NCBI GenBank assembly: GCA_030035585.1
Contig: CM057466.1
Span: 58,969,233 to 59,033,232, forward strand
Source of the DNA: Dugong dugon
Lineage: Eukaryota > Chordata > Mammalia > Sirenia > Dugongidae
Direction: 5' to 3'
DNA: 64,000 bases
Below are positions 44,851-57,199 of the stretch, piece after piece; position 1 is the stretch's first letter, and each line of letters begins with the position of its first letter. Both the position numbers and the translations under genes were made by a program. The notes beneath the pieces are model-generated. The model was not told the DNA's origin. It did not search any database and saw only the letters and a list, made by a program, of their open reading frames with translations.

Positions 44851-47087
44851 GATTTAAAGTCACGACTTAAGGCAAAAATTAGCCAGAGTTCACACAATTT
44901 TGACTATCCCAACATACCACCTCTCAATTATCCAGGGGCCGTGTTGCATGGAATATACATGGTATTTGGTTACACCCCAGGAGCATACTCATTAGGGTGA
45001 GATGTTTGTGCTAGAGGCATGAGGGAACCAGATCGACAGGGGAAATAGCAGATTCACCGCGGACTGCATGCCCACTGAGTGAAGTGGGGATAGACACTCT
45101 AGCCGTTTTCCTTCTCTCACTCTAGAACACTCAAACTCTTGTGCTCTTTCCCTCTCTCTTTTGCCGAGTACATTTATTTGAATTCACCAAAGTTAAATGT
45201 GTATACACAAAATTGCCATGTGTACTAAGATTTGTTTCTGAACATTTTATTTGGTTCCTGTGCCATTATCACTTCTGTATCATTTCTGGAAGTATAAAAT
45301 GCCTTTTAATATTTGGTTGGGCAAGTCTCCCCTCATTACCCTTATTTAACTTTTTTCCTTAATATTCTGGCATATTTTTTTTTCTGGATAAACTTTAGAA
45401 GAATTTTACTGAATTTCAAAAAACAGAAAATTAATTCAACCAGATTTCATAGTAAGTAAGGCATGGCCCCCTCTAGATTAGGGTTATCTGAAATGTTTTT
45501 ATGGACAAAGTGGGATTTAAGTAGATCTAAGAGATGACTGGAAACCAGCTGAGCTGGAAAGTAGAAGGCAGGCTGGGTGGGCGAAGCAATGCAAGAAAGC
45601 CCACGGGATGGAGGATACCTGCCATGTTGTGGAAGGCGGGGACTGCCTGATTACAGGAAACTGAACGGTGCCTAGGAGGTCTGGAAACTTTCCTGTGGTA
45701 AAGGGAGCTATCTGAGATTCTTTTCCATTTTTCATTTCAGCAAGAGGAACATTTCCCACACTTGCCTCACATCTGTCATTCATTCATTTTTCGATGAAAA
45801 ATGTATAAAGATCCTAGTATCTGTCTGGCATCATGCTAAGCTCTGTAGATTCCGCAGCTGGCAGAGCAGTTTCTTCCCTCAAGAGTTTTACAGTCCAGTC
45901 GTGAACAGATGTATCAATAACCCACTAAGATAGCAAGAGATAACATCGCAGGGCAAAGTCGGGTTGCAGTAGGAGGGCATCCCTCCAGCCTTGAAGGGCG
46001 AGGAAAGGAAGGGGCTGCTATGCTGAGACAGATAGGATGGGTGGGCACGGTGGGGTTGGGAAGGTATTCTAGGCACTGATTTAACATGTTACAGGACTCA
46101 CATCTGTGTTATTGTTGTTAGTTGCTGTTGAGTCAGCTTCTAATTTAATCCTCCTTATGGTTCTTCACAATGAAGCAGAAGACAGTAACAGGCTTGATGA
46201 GACACCCATTTGGCAGGCAGCTAATTGGAAAAGAGAAATTCTTACTTAACGGTTATCCCAGTTTATGTTTGTTACATTTAATGTCTTAAGAAAGCAAGCT
46301 GTTGTTTTTTAAATTTTTAAAAAACTTTCACAGGTAAATGTGAATCAGAATTTTTCATTTGTTAAACATTTACTGAATGTTTCTGACCTCACTCCTGGGA
46401 TGTGTTGTTAACTACACAATGATAAATACCAGAGTAGGAATATGTACAGGGTGAAGAGTAGGAATATGTTCAGGGAATCTCACTGGGTAGAGGAGGAGGC
46501 AGCAGCCTCGGGGAGGGGTCAGGAAAGGGTTCCCAGCTCATACCAAGCTCTTATGGCCTTTTTCTCCCTCAGCCAGTTGGAGCCACAGATGACAAATGTG
46601 TTCTCTGCCCTTTATTTGTTGTACCAATGTCATCAGTGAAATCAGGAAGTTTTCTTTCAGTCCATTGTTTTAGTCACTACCATATAATGAGAATCAGGGA
46701 ACCAGTTATTTCTGGTGATCAGTAACAAATGCTTTGTAAGAATGGGGAAGTAGTTGAGTCTAACCTCCTGGTACTTTATACATCTGTTACGTGGAAAGTT
46801 TAGATATACGTGAGACATCTAAAAAATTGTTTTCAAACATAGATCTTCTGTGTAGCATGGTTTGTTAGGTAGAATAAGAGTCTGGTCACATAAAGTAAAG
46901 CCTTTTTATTAGTACATCACCAGCCTGCGCAGGAGATTAAGAGAAGCCACCTCAGTTTAGTTACCTTCTCTATAATTAAGGGATCCACAGTTTTTCTGCT
47001 TCCTACCTGCTTTCTGAAATGTCATAATTCAAAATGATACCAAGTTATATATTTATATAAAACTAATATTTTATCATGTCTTACGAT
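44851..47087 (+). other. Intronic sequence, mostly unique
   Basis: Contains a 34-bp RTE tail relic at 46110-46143 ('gttgctgttgagtcagcttc') and a possible old repeat at 45780-45900. No gene supported. Confidence 0.65.
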
Positions 47088-47300
47088 GATCACCACCACC
47101 ACATGTTGCCGTCGAGTGGATGCCGACTCATGGCGACCCCGTGTGTGTCAGAATAGAACGATGCTCCATAGGTTTCCAATGGCTGATTTTTTGGAAGTAG
47201 ATCACCAGGCCTTTCTTCCGAGGTACCTGTGGGATGACTCAAACCTCCAATCTTTAGGTTAGCAGACGAGAGCATTAACCATTTACACCACCTAAGGACC
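47088..47300 (-). repeat. AfroSINE (long type)
   Basis: Antisense, from a CAC-rich tail through 'gatgccgactcatggcgacc' to 'accatttacaccacctaagg'. Confidence 0.92.
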
Positions 47301-47309
47301 CCCTTGTAA

Positions 47310-47660
47310 TGATAGCTACCTTTCACTGAGTGCCTGTTATGTGCAGGCATTTTGCTAGATACTTTTCTACATTATCTCATATGTCAACAAAAGAGATATT
47401 ATTAGCCTGATCAGTCATTTATTCATTTATTCAACAAATATTTGATATGTAATATCTGCCAGGCACTAACCCAGGTGCTAGGATGTAGCAGTGGAAAAAA
47501 CAGCCAAAAAATATATACCTTCATGGAGTTTACATTTTTATGGGGATGGGGGTAGATAAGGAAACTGAAGTTCAAAGGTCAAGACACCAGCCTGAGATCA
47601 CAGAAGTAGTAAGTGGTGGAAGCAAGGTTCCAACCAAGATCTTCCTGATCCGAAATGTGT
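47310..47660 (-). repeat. MIR SINE (and flanking old repeat)
   Basis: 'tgagtgcctgttatgtgcag' and 'cattatctcatatgtcaaca' are antisense MIR. The later 'aggcactaacccaggtgcta' suggests a second old fragment within. Confidence 0.6.
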
Positions 47661-48478
47661 ATCCTTTGTACTGTATCACCAGTGTCTCCATTGATAAAGT
47701 GTATTTAAATTGCTACACGGTTCTTTAATGAAAAGCTTAAATTTGGGGAAGAGAGTCAAATACTGTACTTCCTTGATTGTATCAATTTCAGTGATGGTAA
47801 GACTCATCACACACCAATTTAATGATAATACTTTTTTGGGTGGAGAGGAGGGTTGTGGAACATCACCGTTAGACAGATATATATTTAGTTTACATCTTAA
47901 TTCCAAAAAATGTTAATATGTTTCTTTAATGGAATCTGAGAATCAAGGAAATATGGTCTTTAAGCTTGTGAATGAGCAACTGAACACTGCCCGGTTCTTA
48001 TCGTTAAATTATCTAGAGTAATAAAGGCACTAGGAAAAGGATAGCAGCTGGAACTGTCCTCCAAGTTGTTTAAGCCCATTATATGCAGCACTGTCACAAT
48101 TCAGGCAAATATGAATCATGCAAATAATCAGTAGAAATAATTTCAGTTGAATTAATGCAATAGAAATATTAATGAAGTCCCACTTCATGCAAAAATTGAA
48201 ACTATATGAATCTCACTTTATATTTCTTCCTATGAGGAGTTTTGTCTTAAAGTGGTATTTTAATTGTGTGATATCTTTAAGAATACAACTTTTGCATAAA
48301 ATTCAGCCACCCCTGATTTCCATACTGGCCAACCACTTGTCCTGCGTGCATCTTCCTCATCTGTCATTCATTTCAGGGAGGATTTGAAGACTCTCTAGCC
48401 CTAGCGCCAAAGAGGAAAGGAGCAATCTCTGCCTGCCTTCCCTCTCATTCAAGGGGTCAATATCTTGTATTGAAACAC
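47661..48478 (+). other. Intronic sequence with no recognised feature
   Basis: About 800 bp of AT-rich unique sequence. Nothing supported. Confidence 0.7.
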
Positions 48479-49248
48479 ATGTTGTTGTTGTTGTTGTTGT
48501 TAGGTGCCTTCAAGTCAGTTCCAACTCATAGCGACCCTACGTACAACAGAACAAAACAGTGCGCCATCCTCACAATAGTTGTTATACTTGAGTCCATTGT
48601 TGCAGCCACTGTGTCAGTCCACCTCATTGAGGGTTTTTCTCTTCTTCACTGACCCTCTACTTTACAAAGCATGATGTCCTCCAGGGACTGATTCCTCCGA
48701 TAATGCGTCCAAAGTTTGTGAGATGTAGTCTCGCCATCCTTGCTTCCAAGGAGCATTCTAGCTGTACTTCTTCCAAGACAGATTTGTTTGTTCTTCTGGA
48801 AGTCCGTGATGTATTCAATATTGTTTGCCAACACCATAATTCAAAGGCATCAATTCTTCTTCGATCTTCTTTATTCATTGCCCAGCTTTCACATGCATAT
48901 GAGACAACTGAAAACACCAAGGCTTGCACCAAGCAGACCTTAGTCCTTAAAGTGACATCTTTGCTTTTTAACACTTGAAAAAGGTCTTTTGCAGCAGATT
49001 TGCCCAATGCAATGCATCTTTTGGTTTCTTGACTGCTGCTTCCGTGGACATTGATTGTAGATCCAAGTAAAATAAAATTCTTGACAACTTCAGTCTTTTC
49101 TCTGTTTATCATGATGTTGCTGTTTGGTCCAGTTGTGAGGATTTTTGTTTTCTTCATGTTAAGGTATAATCCATACTGAAGGCTATAGTCTTTGATCTTC
49201 ATCAGTAAGTACTTCCAGTCCTCTTCACTTTTAGCAGGGAAGGTTATG
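48479..49248 (-). mobile_element. RTE LINE 3' region, antisense
   Basis: The minus strand at 48657-49202 keeps 181 codons open: the RTE ORF C-terminal domain (LNMKKTKILTTGP, ALVFSVVSYACESWAMNKED, FELWCWQTILN). The copy stops just short of the YADD catalytic motif. The (AAC)n tail at 48481 is now a (GTT)n run on the + strand. Confidence 0.93.
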
Positions 49249-49379
49249 TCACATATGTCCTGGCAAATCTATGTCAGCCTGCCTCCCATAGGGTTATAGG
49301 TACCTAGATGTTGAGAAAATTGGGTAGACTAAATGATGAGTTATTTGAGTGTTTCTCCTCTTTTCTATATCATATGTAG

Positions 49380-49486
49380 GTGTGCACCAGGATATTTCGG
49401 GAATCCTCAGAAATTTGGAGGTAGCTGCCAGCCATGCAATTGTAACAACAATGGCCAGTTGGGCAGTTGTGACCCCTTGACTGGAG
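49380..49486 (+). CDS. LAMA3: LAMA3 exon: LE repeat
   Basis: The exon is 107 nt after acceptor tatgtag, with donor gtaaga. One base completes Arg, followed by 35 codons [20 protein letters not shown] and [15 protein letters not shown], with one base left over. This is the last full LE repeat before the coiled coil; CAPGYFGNP and CDPLTG are classic LE words. Both isoforms use it. It sits between two antisense RTE LINE fragments (ending near 49248 and starting near 50619). Confidence 0.96.
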
Positions 49487-50015
49487 GTAAGATTGACTCA
49501 CATCTCTGTTAACCTGCATTTATAAAATCAGCATAAAATAACAGGCTAGGAACACAAGCAGAAATTTTCAGGAAGCATTAGCAAATTCTGCTAACGAATT
49601 GTCCCCTTGTTTTGACACCCCTGGGATCGCCTCGGTAGTATTTACAGCCTTGCTGAATAACTTAATTAGGTTTTTTAAAAAAGTAAATTGGTTTTGAAAC
49701 TCTACTAATTATAGCCAGAATAACTGCAGACCCTACCTTTTGATTTTGCTATAATCTCCCTTTGACATCGTAAGGTTATCGTCCCATCAGCTTTTATCGT
49801 GTGTGTATTTGAAGAAGTCGAAGCTCTCTTTCTCTTATAGCAATAGATAATCTGTGGTGTGGTTGGTATAATTGGGATGGAGTTTATGCAACAAGGAAAA
49901 GATGATCGGTAGGAGTTAGTGTGGGTTCATTAGGAACAACTAGAAAAAAAAAAGGAAAAGTCTCCTCCTTCTTCAATAGAGATACTGATGTGATTTATCA
50001 GGAGAATGCCATCAG
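49487..50015 (+). other. Intronic sequence with no recognised feature
   Basis: Unique AT-rich sequence between the last LE-repeat exon and the second MITE-like element. Confidence 0.7.
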
Positions 50016-50018
50016 TAT

Positions 50019-50235
50019 GCCGTATTTTTATACAAATCTTTTATGTTTGTTTGCCAACTGTGCCTTCCCCCCAAGAAGTATTTTCATAAGCACCACTAAG
50101 CCAATTCTTTTTACATGTTGCTGTAAAAAAAAAAATTAGCATAGCGCGTTTACAAAAATACCTTGGTGGAGGAGGGCGCAATTGACAAACAAACATAGAA
50201 GGCACGTGTTATTTGCCTAACAATATGATCGGATA
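50019..50235. mobile_element. MITE-like inverted-repeat element, copy 2
   Basis: The left end 'ccgtatttttatacaaatct' and the right end's reverse complement 'tcatattgttaggcaaataa' pair imperfectly. Internal 'ttagcatagcgcgtttacaa' matches the copy at 22189 ('ttagcatagtatgtttacga'). More decayed than copy 1. Confidence 0.65.
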
Positions 50236-50618
50236 GCACCAAACCATTAGATAAACTTTCATGTTGTATTTATAGACAAGATGAATAACTAAAACCTGGA
50301 TGTGTGGATTAGACCTGATCAAATGGATCAAATGATTGTTCCCAAAGGAATACAGAATAAATTAATTACTATCAGTCTAGAAGGAGGTATCTATCGCCCA
50401 GGCCACAGGACTTCATCTTTGTTTCTATTTTGCTCAACATTTTTTATTTAGATAGAAATACAGAAAACATGCCTAGGCAGTTATCAGATGACATAAAGTT
50501 GAGAAGGATAGAAAATGCCTGTGTGACATGTTTAGGATACAAAAGGGCCTTAATAGTCTAGAATTATGAGCCAATCGTAATCAACAAAATTATGTTAGGG
50601 ATAAGAGTGCGATTCTAC

Positions 50619-51420
50619 GTTGTTGTTGCTAAGTGCCATCGAGTCGGTTCCAACTGATAGCAACCCTGTGTACAACAGAATGAAACACTGCCCGGTCCTG
50701 CACCATCCTCACAATTACTGCTGTGTTTGAGGCCATTGTTGCAGCCACTGTGTCAATCCATTTCGTTGAGGGTCTTCCTGACCTTTTTCTTGGACCTTCT
50801 ACTTTACCAAGCATGATGTCCTTCTCCAGTGACTGGTCCCTCCTGATAACACGTCCAAAGTACATAAGACAAGTCTCTCCATCCTCCCTTCTAAGGAACA
50901 TTCTGGCTGTACTTCTTCCAAGACAGATTTGTTCATTTTTTTGGCAATCCATGGTATATTCAATATTTTTCACCACCACCACCCTAATTCAAAGGCACAA
51001 ATTCTTCTTCGGTCTTCTTCTGTGGGCATTGATTGTGGATCCACAGAAAATGAAATCCTTGACACTTCAATCTGTTCTCTGTTTATCATGATTTGCTTAT
51101 TGGTCCAGTTGTGAGGATTTTTGTTTCCTTTATGTTGAGATGTAATTCATACTGAAGACTGTAGTCTTTAGTCTTCATCAGTAAGTGCCTCAAGTCCTCT
51201 TCGCTTTCTGCAAGCAAGGTTGTGTCATCTGCATATCGCAGGTTGTTAATGAGTCTTTCCCCAATCCTGATGCCACTTTCTTCTTCATATAGTCCAACTT
51301 CTTGGATTATTTGCTCAGCATACAGATTGAATAAGTATGTTGAAAAGATATAACCCTGACACACACCTTTCCTGACTTTAAATCACGCAGTATCCCCTTG
51401 TTCTGTTCAAACGACTACTA
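50619..51420 (-). mobile_element. RTE LINE 3' region with YADD motif, internal deletion
   Basis: The minus strand at 51086-51364 encodes SGIRIGERLINNLRYADDTT, the RT catalytic motif C region. Relative to the copy at 48479, about 170 bp are missing at 51018/51019. Inactive. Confidence 0.93.
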
Positions 51421-52255
51421 TAGTTGAGTGGAAAACCATCAACCTTTAAGTAGGTCATGAGTGAGATGTGGCTTAGTAGCACGTATGTAAAAAGCCTTAA
51501 GGTTTTAGTCAGCAGCAAATTCAATATGTCTAGAAAGTATGATGTGAGTCCTAAGATGCCTCATAATATCCTGAGTTCTAGTCTCTAAAACCAAGAGATC
51601 TGTCATTCCATGCCACACTGCTTACATAAGTCCTCATTGTAGGACTTTTGTCTTAAGAAGACAATAGACAAAGTAGAGTTTCTTCAGAAAGTGGGTAAGA
51701 CTGTGAAAGGACTTGGAACCAGGTTATATGAGGGAGGATTGAGGGAGCCAAGGCAGTAAAAAGAAGACTTGGAAAGCACATATTTAAAAGGTTGATGTGT
51801 GGGAGAAGGGTTAGTCTCATTTTACGTGGCATAGAGGATAGACATACTGAGGAGTGGAAGCTAGAGGGAGATCTATTTTAATTCATTCTAAAGAAGAACT
51901 TTCAAATATTTACAGCTGTTTAAAGATGAGGAAGTCTTTTTAAAAGGAAGTGAATTCTATTGTCAGTGGAGGTAGTGAAGGAGAAGCATCAGCATCACAC
52001 TCAGCCTATTCATGGGGTTAATGCTTCTTCAACTCTCTTTTTCCTGTACTCCAGCCACAAAAATACGCAACCTGAAGTGGGAGTTGTTCCAAAAATGGAG
52101 AAAATGTTCTCATATGAGACTTGCTTGTTTTTTCGAGATTTTCTTTCTTTCTGTTTTTCAATTAATAGTGTGCAGATAGATATCTTGTTTGTTAAAACTC
52201 AAACGTGTTGAGAAAATTAAACTGATAAGTCAGTCATCCACGTAAGCTGAGCCCC
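51421..52255 (+). other. Intronic sequence with no recognised feature
   Basis: Unique-looking sequence; nothing supported. Confidence 0.65.
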
Positions 52256-52771
52256 CGTCTTAGTTATCTAGTGCTGCTATAACAGAAATACCACAAGTGA
52301 ACGACTTTAATAAAGAGAAATTTATTTTCTCACAGTCTAGTAGGCTAAACTCAGGGCGTCAGGTCCAGGGTAAGTCTTTCTCTTTCTGTAGGCTCTGGAG
52401 GAAGGTCCTTGTCATCAATCTTCCCCTGGACTAAGAGCTTTTCCGAGCAGGAATCCCAGGCCCAAAGGACACGCTGTTTTCCTGGCGCTGCTTTCTTGGT
52501 GGTATGAGGTCCCCTGTCTCTCTGCTCAATTCTCTCTTTTATATCTCAGAAGAGATTGGCTCAAGATACAATCCAATCTTGTAGATTGAATCCTGCCTCA
52601 TTAACATAACTGCTACCTATCCCACCTCATTAATATCTTAGAGGTAGGATTTACAACACATAGGAAAATCATATCGGATGACAAAATGGTGAACAGTCAC
52701 ACAATACTGGGAATCAGGGCTTAGCCAAATTGATACACATATTTTTGAGGGACACAATTCAATCCGTGACA
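52256..52771 (-). mobile_element. Solo LTR (MaLR/ERVL-like), second copy
   Basis: The same family and orientation as 24922-25419: on the minus strand it starts TGTCACGGATTGAATTGTGT. A longer middle keeps 'agagattggctcaagataca'. The flanks gcccc/ccccc are a likely 5-bp duplication. No internal viral gene. Confidence 0.75.
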
Positions 52772-52942
52772 CCCCCATAGACTCTTGTAGGTGCTGTGGG
52801 AGATTGTGAGGGAAATAAGACCATGTTTCCGGGCCATAAGACATTTGAAGTCTAATTGAACAAATAAGAGTGACACAACTATATATACATGTAAGAATGA
52901 GTAAGAGATAAAAAAGATAAAGAGAAACCTATGATTATATAT

Positions 52943-54810
52943 CCCCCATGTGTCTGTCAGTTTGTTGTACTGTGCGGGGTTGCGTGTTGCTGTGATGCTG
53001 GAAGCTATGCCACCAGTATTCAGATACCAACAGGGTCACCCATGGTGGACAGGTTTCAGCTGAGCTTCCAGACTAAGACAGACTAGGAAGAAGGACCCGG
53101 CAGTCTACTTCTGAAAAGAATTAGCCTGTGAAAACCTTATGAATAGCAGTGGAACATTGTCTGATATAGTGCCAGAAGACGAGCCCCCCCCAGGTTGGAA
53201 GACACTCAAAAGACAACCGGGGAAGAGCTACCTCCTCAAAGTGGAGTCGACCCTAATGACGGGGATGGAGTCAAGCTTTTAGGACCTTCATTTGCTGATG
53301 TGGCATGACTCAAAATGAGAAGAAACAGCTGTAAACATCCATTAATAATCAGAATGTGGAAAGTACAAAGTATGAATCTAGGAAAATTGGAAATCATCAA
53401 AAATGAAATGGAATGCATAAACATTGATATCCTAGGCATTAGTGAGCTGAAATGAACTGGTATTGGCCATTTTGAATCTGACAACCATATGGTCTACTGT
53501 GCCGGGAATAACAACTTGAAGAAGAATGGCATTGCATTCATCATCAAAAAGAACATTTCAAGACCTATCCTGAAGTACAATGCTGTCAGTAATAGGATAA
53601 TATCCATATGCCTACAAGGAAGACCAGTTAATACGACTGTTATTCAAATTTATGCAACAACCGCTAAGGCCAAAGATGAAGAAATTGAAGATTTTTACCA
53701 ACTTCTTCAGCCTGAAATTGATTGAACGTGCAGTCAGGATGCATTGATAATTACTAGTGATTGGAATGCAAAAGTTGGAAACGAAGAGGGATCAGTAGTT
53801 GGCAAATATGGCCTTGGTGAGATTGCGTGATAGAATTTTACAAGACCAATGACTTCTTCATTGCAAATACCTTTTTTCACCAACATAAATGGTGACTATA
53901 CACATGGACCTCACCAGATGGAATACACAGGAATCAAGTCAACTCCATCTGTGGAAAGAGACTATGGAAAAGCTCAATATTATCAGCCAGAACAAGGCCA
54001 GGGGCCGACGGCGGAACAGACCATCAATTGCTCATATGCAAGTTCAAGTTGAAACTGAAGAAAATTAGAAAAAGTCCACAAGAGCCAAAGTACAACCTTG
54101 AATTTAGAGACCATCTCAAGAATAGATTTGATGCATTGAACACTAATGACCGAAGACTAGATGAGTTGTGGAATGACATCAAGGACATCATACATGAAGA
54201 AAGCAAGAGGTCATTAAAAAGACAGAAAAGACCAAAATAGATGTCAGAAGAGACTCTGAAACTTGCTTTTGGATGTCTAGTAGCTAAAACAAAAGGAAGA
54301 GATGATGAAGTAAAAAAAACTGAGCAGAAGATTTCAAAGGCAGCTCGAGAAGACAAAGTAAAGTATTATAATGACATGTGCAAAGAATTGGAGATAGAAA
54401 ACCAAAAGGGAAGAACACACTCGGCATTCCTCAAGCTGAAAGAACTGAAGAAAAAATTCAAGCCTCGAGTTGCAATAATGAAGGATTCTATGGAGAAAAT
54501 ATTAAACAATGCAGGAAGCATCAAAAGAATGCTCCATAGAAGGAAGGATGGCGAGACTACATTTTCCATACTTTGGACATGTCGTTAGGGGGGGATCAGT
54601 CCCTGGAGAAGGACATCGTGCTTGGTAAAGTACAGGGTCAGCAAAAAAGAGGAATACCCTCAATGAGATGGATTGACACAGTGGCTACAACAGTGGGCTC
54701 AAGCATACCAACGATTGTGAGCATGGCGCAGGACTGGGCAGTGTTTCATTCTGTGGTGCATAGGGTCGCTATGAGTCGGAACCGACTTGATGGCACCTAA
54801 CAACAACAAC
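52943..54810 (+). mobile_element. RTE (BovB-like) LINE, both ends present, RT core deleted
   Basis: ATGATTATATAT at 52931-52942 is repeated exactly at 54811-54822, so this is one bounded insertion. Order: 5' UTR (to ~53290); an AP-type endonuclease domain (~53330-53830: IDILGISELK, NTTVIQIYATT, SDWNAKVGNEEG); linker (54028-54590); then a jump to the C-terminal end (SLEKDIVLGKVQGQQKRGIP) and an (AAC)n tail. The reverse transcriptase palm is absent. A TGA replaces the Trp codon after GISELK, and other stops occur. Confidence 0.93.
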
Positions 54811-55249
54811 ATGATTATATATAATAAACTAAAATGTATACAAATATATATAAAGGTAACGGTGATTATCTTGGAGTGGTAGGATCAAGGGTAATGTTTT
54901 TATCTTATTTTTCTGATTTTCCCAAAATTTCTATAATTAGTTTTTAGAATGAAAAGTAAATGTGGTTTAAAATATATGCATAGACACAAAAATGTTGACT
55001 GTTACGGGTTGCTGAGAAAAAAAGTGAAAACATCCTTATGGCATGTCTAGGAAAATTTCAAGGAGTGGTCAAGCTTAGAGTGTTGCTGTGATGAAGTTAC
55101 ATTATTTTTCAAAGAGAAATTAAAGGGCATTTCAGTAAAAAGAACGAATGGCATGGAAATAAGTGTAGACGTGAGAAGGAGTAAAGAATGTCCACGGATG
55201 ACTAGTAGACTTCCTGACTGTAGCTGAGAACCTCAAATTTCAGTTTGTA

Positions 55250-55460
55250 TGTGCGATGGTTGGCCATCTGGTTTCAGTAACACTGTGTACATATCTCATC
55301 ACAGCGTCTGTCACGCTGCCTCCCTGGGGCTTGTTAAACTGCAGGGCAGAAGGAATTTTTGTCTTGATACCTTAGTATCTCCTAGACCTGGCACAAGGCC
55401 ATGGTACACAGTGGATGCTCAAAGGTACTCTAAGAATGTTTATTGAATGTTCTTGAATGA
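55250..55460 (+). repeat. L2-like LINE 3' fragment
   Basis: 'tatctcctagacctggcaca' and 'gtggatgctcaaaggtactc' resemble the L2 end. Confidence 0.5.
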
Positions 55461-55529
55461 TACTGGATGAAACTTGAACAGTTGTATAGGAAGATATCAA
55501 AAGAATAGAAGCGTTAACACTGACTATTA

Positions 55530-55708
55530 AACCCATTACTGTCAAATCAATTCCAACTCATAGCGCCCCTTTAGGACAGAGTAGAAGGCTGTAATCTTTA
55601 TGGAAGCAGACTGCCACATGTTTCTCCCTCAGAGTGGCTGGTGGGTTTGAACTGCCAACCTTTCAGTTAGCGGCTGAGCACTTAACCACTGTACCAACCA
55701 GAGCTCCT
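55530..55708 (-). repeat. AfroSINE with target-site duplication
   Basis: Antisense copy. ACACTGACTATTA before it and ACACTAACTATTA after it differ at one base. Confidence 0.92.
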
Positions 55709-56091
55709 ACACTAACTATTAGGAGTTTTAACTTGGTAAGAATGGTATCGGGAAGCCACCATCAAGTTCTAGAGGGAAAGTTTACTTAATCAAAATGATT
55801 CCTGAGGAAGATGACTTTTATAGTGATGACCCTTTTGGAGAGAGGAAACTGAATACATAATAAAGCAGAATTATCATCAGGAGGCCACAAAAGAAATTCC
55901 TACAGCAAGCCTGCTGGGAGGTGAGACAGGTCCCTGAGCAATGATGTGGGGAAGGGAGGGAAGAGAAGAGCCAGCAGTGCTGGATAGTTGAGTGACCAGA
56001 ATTTCCTCAAACCAGCTTTTCTGAAAACCAAGCTACAGACTTGATGAAGAATAAGTTTAATAACAATGTCTTTTTTTATTTCTGATTTCAG

Positions 56092-56142
56092 ACTGCATAA
56101 ACCAAGAACCCAAAGATAGTGGCCCTGGAGAAGAATGTGATG
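56092..56142 (+). CDS. LAMA3: LAMA3 mini-exon joining LE repeats to coiled coil
   Basis: This very small exon (51 nt) lies between tgatttcag and gtgaga. Two bases complete Asp, then 16 codons CINQEPKDSGPGEECD, then one base left over. It ends the last LE repeat (CINQ) and holds the acidic hinge with the first cysteine of the cluster (EEC-D-DCDSC, spread over this and the next exon). Laminin chains are held together by disulfides at this boundary. Phase and residues fit the flanking exons exactly. Confidence 0.93.
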
Positions 56143-56717
56143 GTGAGAAAAGAAAGCCCCCCCTCTCCTTTCCAAGCTGTGGGCTTTGGTTTGATATGTG
56201 AGCCCTGTGATGAGACACACAGTTCCCAGTCTGGGAAGGCAGTGGTGGGGGGAAGTGGGAAGAGATGTGTCTATGGGTCAGCTGTGTGTCATTTAGGTTT
56301 AAGGTCAAATCTAGCCTCTGTCAACTACTAGATGCATGACCTTGGGCAAGCACCCTTCTCCAAGCCTCAGTTTTATCATTTGTACAATGGACATAATAAC
56401 TATACCTACCTCATACAGTTATTGGGAAAATACTTGTAAATTTGTATCACAGTGCCTGGTGAATAGCAAACACTAAATAAAAGCTATTTATATTATTTTC
56501 TCCGTATACAAAATAAGCAATGAGTTGCATAGAATCACCATTTCTTATAGAAGTGCTCCCTATCTAGGAATCTCCCCTTTTCAGATTGTGTTGTGCTGTG
56601 ATTTTTGCCTATGATGATCTTTGTACATATCTGCTGGGCTGTACAGCCCTTGTGCTCTCTTTGCATTCATGTGGCTCCAGCCTGCAGTGCATTTACCTTT
56701 GATTGTGGCCCCTACAG
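56143..56717 (+). other. LAMA3 intron with MIR
   Basis: Short intron. 56275-56500 is a sense MIR ('gatgcatgaccttgggcaag', 'cagtgcctggtgaatagcaa'). Confidence 0.8.
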
Positions 56718-56869
56718 ATTGTGACAGCTGTGTGGTGACACTCCTGAATGACCTGGCCACAATGAGCGACGAGCTCCACCTGGTCAAGTCTCAGCTACAG
56801 GGCATGAGTGCCAGCGCAGGGGCTCTGGAGCAGATGAGGCACTTGGAGACCCAGACCAAGGACCTGAGG
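56718..56869 (+). CDS. LAMA3: LAMA3 exon: start of coiled coil (domains II/I)
   Basis: The exon is 152 nt: two bases completing Asp, then 50 codons, phase 0 at the end; acceptor cctacag, donor gtaaat. It reads CDSCVVTLLNDLATMSDELH and continues through LVKSQLQGMSASAGALEQMR to KDLR. The CDSC pair lies at the N-terminal end of the coiled coil where chain-linking disulfides form. The following leucine/methionine-rich heptads begin the alpha-helical rod that pairs with beta3 and gamma2. Confidence 0.96.
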
Positions 56870-57199
56870 GTAAATACCCAGTGGGTCTAGCACAGTGCCT
56901 GGTCTAGAGTAGATGCTCAAGAAAAGATGCCGCATGAGTGACTACTCCTCTAACAGGAAAGAGGGAGAGGTTGGGCTTTTCTCCTTCTTCTGATTCAAAT
57001 GCGGATTGGTTTTTGCTGGTAGAAAGTACTAACTAAGTTAACATTTCTAATTGAACATTCTTTACTTACTAGTTGCTTCTGGGCTAATTTTTCTCATAGA
57101 ACATTTAGCTCAGTATTTTCCATACAGAAGGCTCTCAAAAGCAGGTTTGTGTAGAATTGGTATTAATTTTTCTTTAAATATTTGATAGCCTTTACCAGT

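Noticed and set aside
48657..49202. 181-codon minus-strand open frame
   Set aside because: Not a host gene: it is the C-terminal part of an RTE LINE ORF next to its (AAC)n tail.
52946..54800. Possible intact RTE LINE
   Set aside because: The endonuclease frame has stops and the reverse transcriptase palm is absent.
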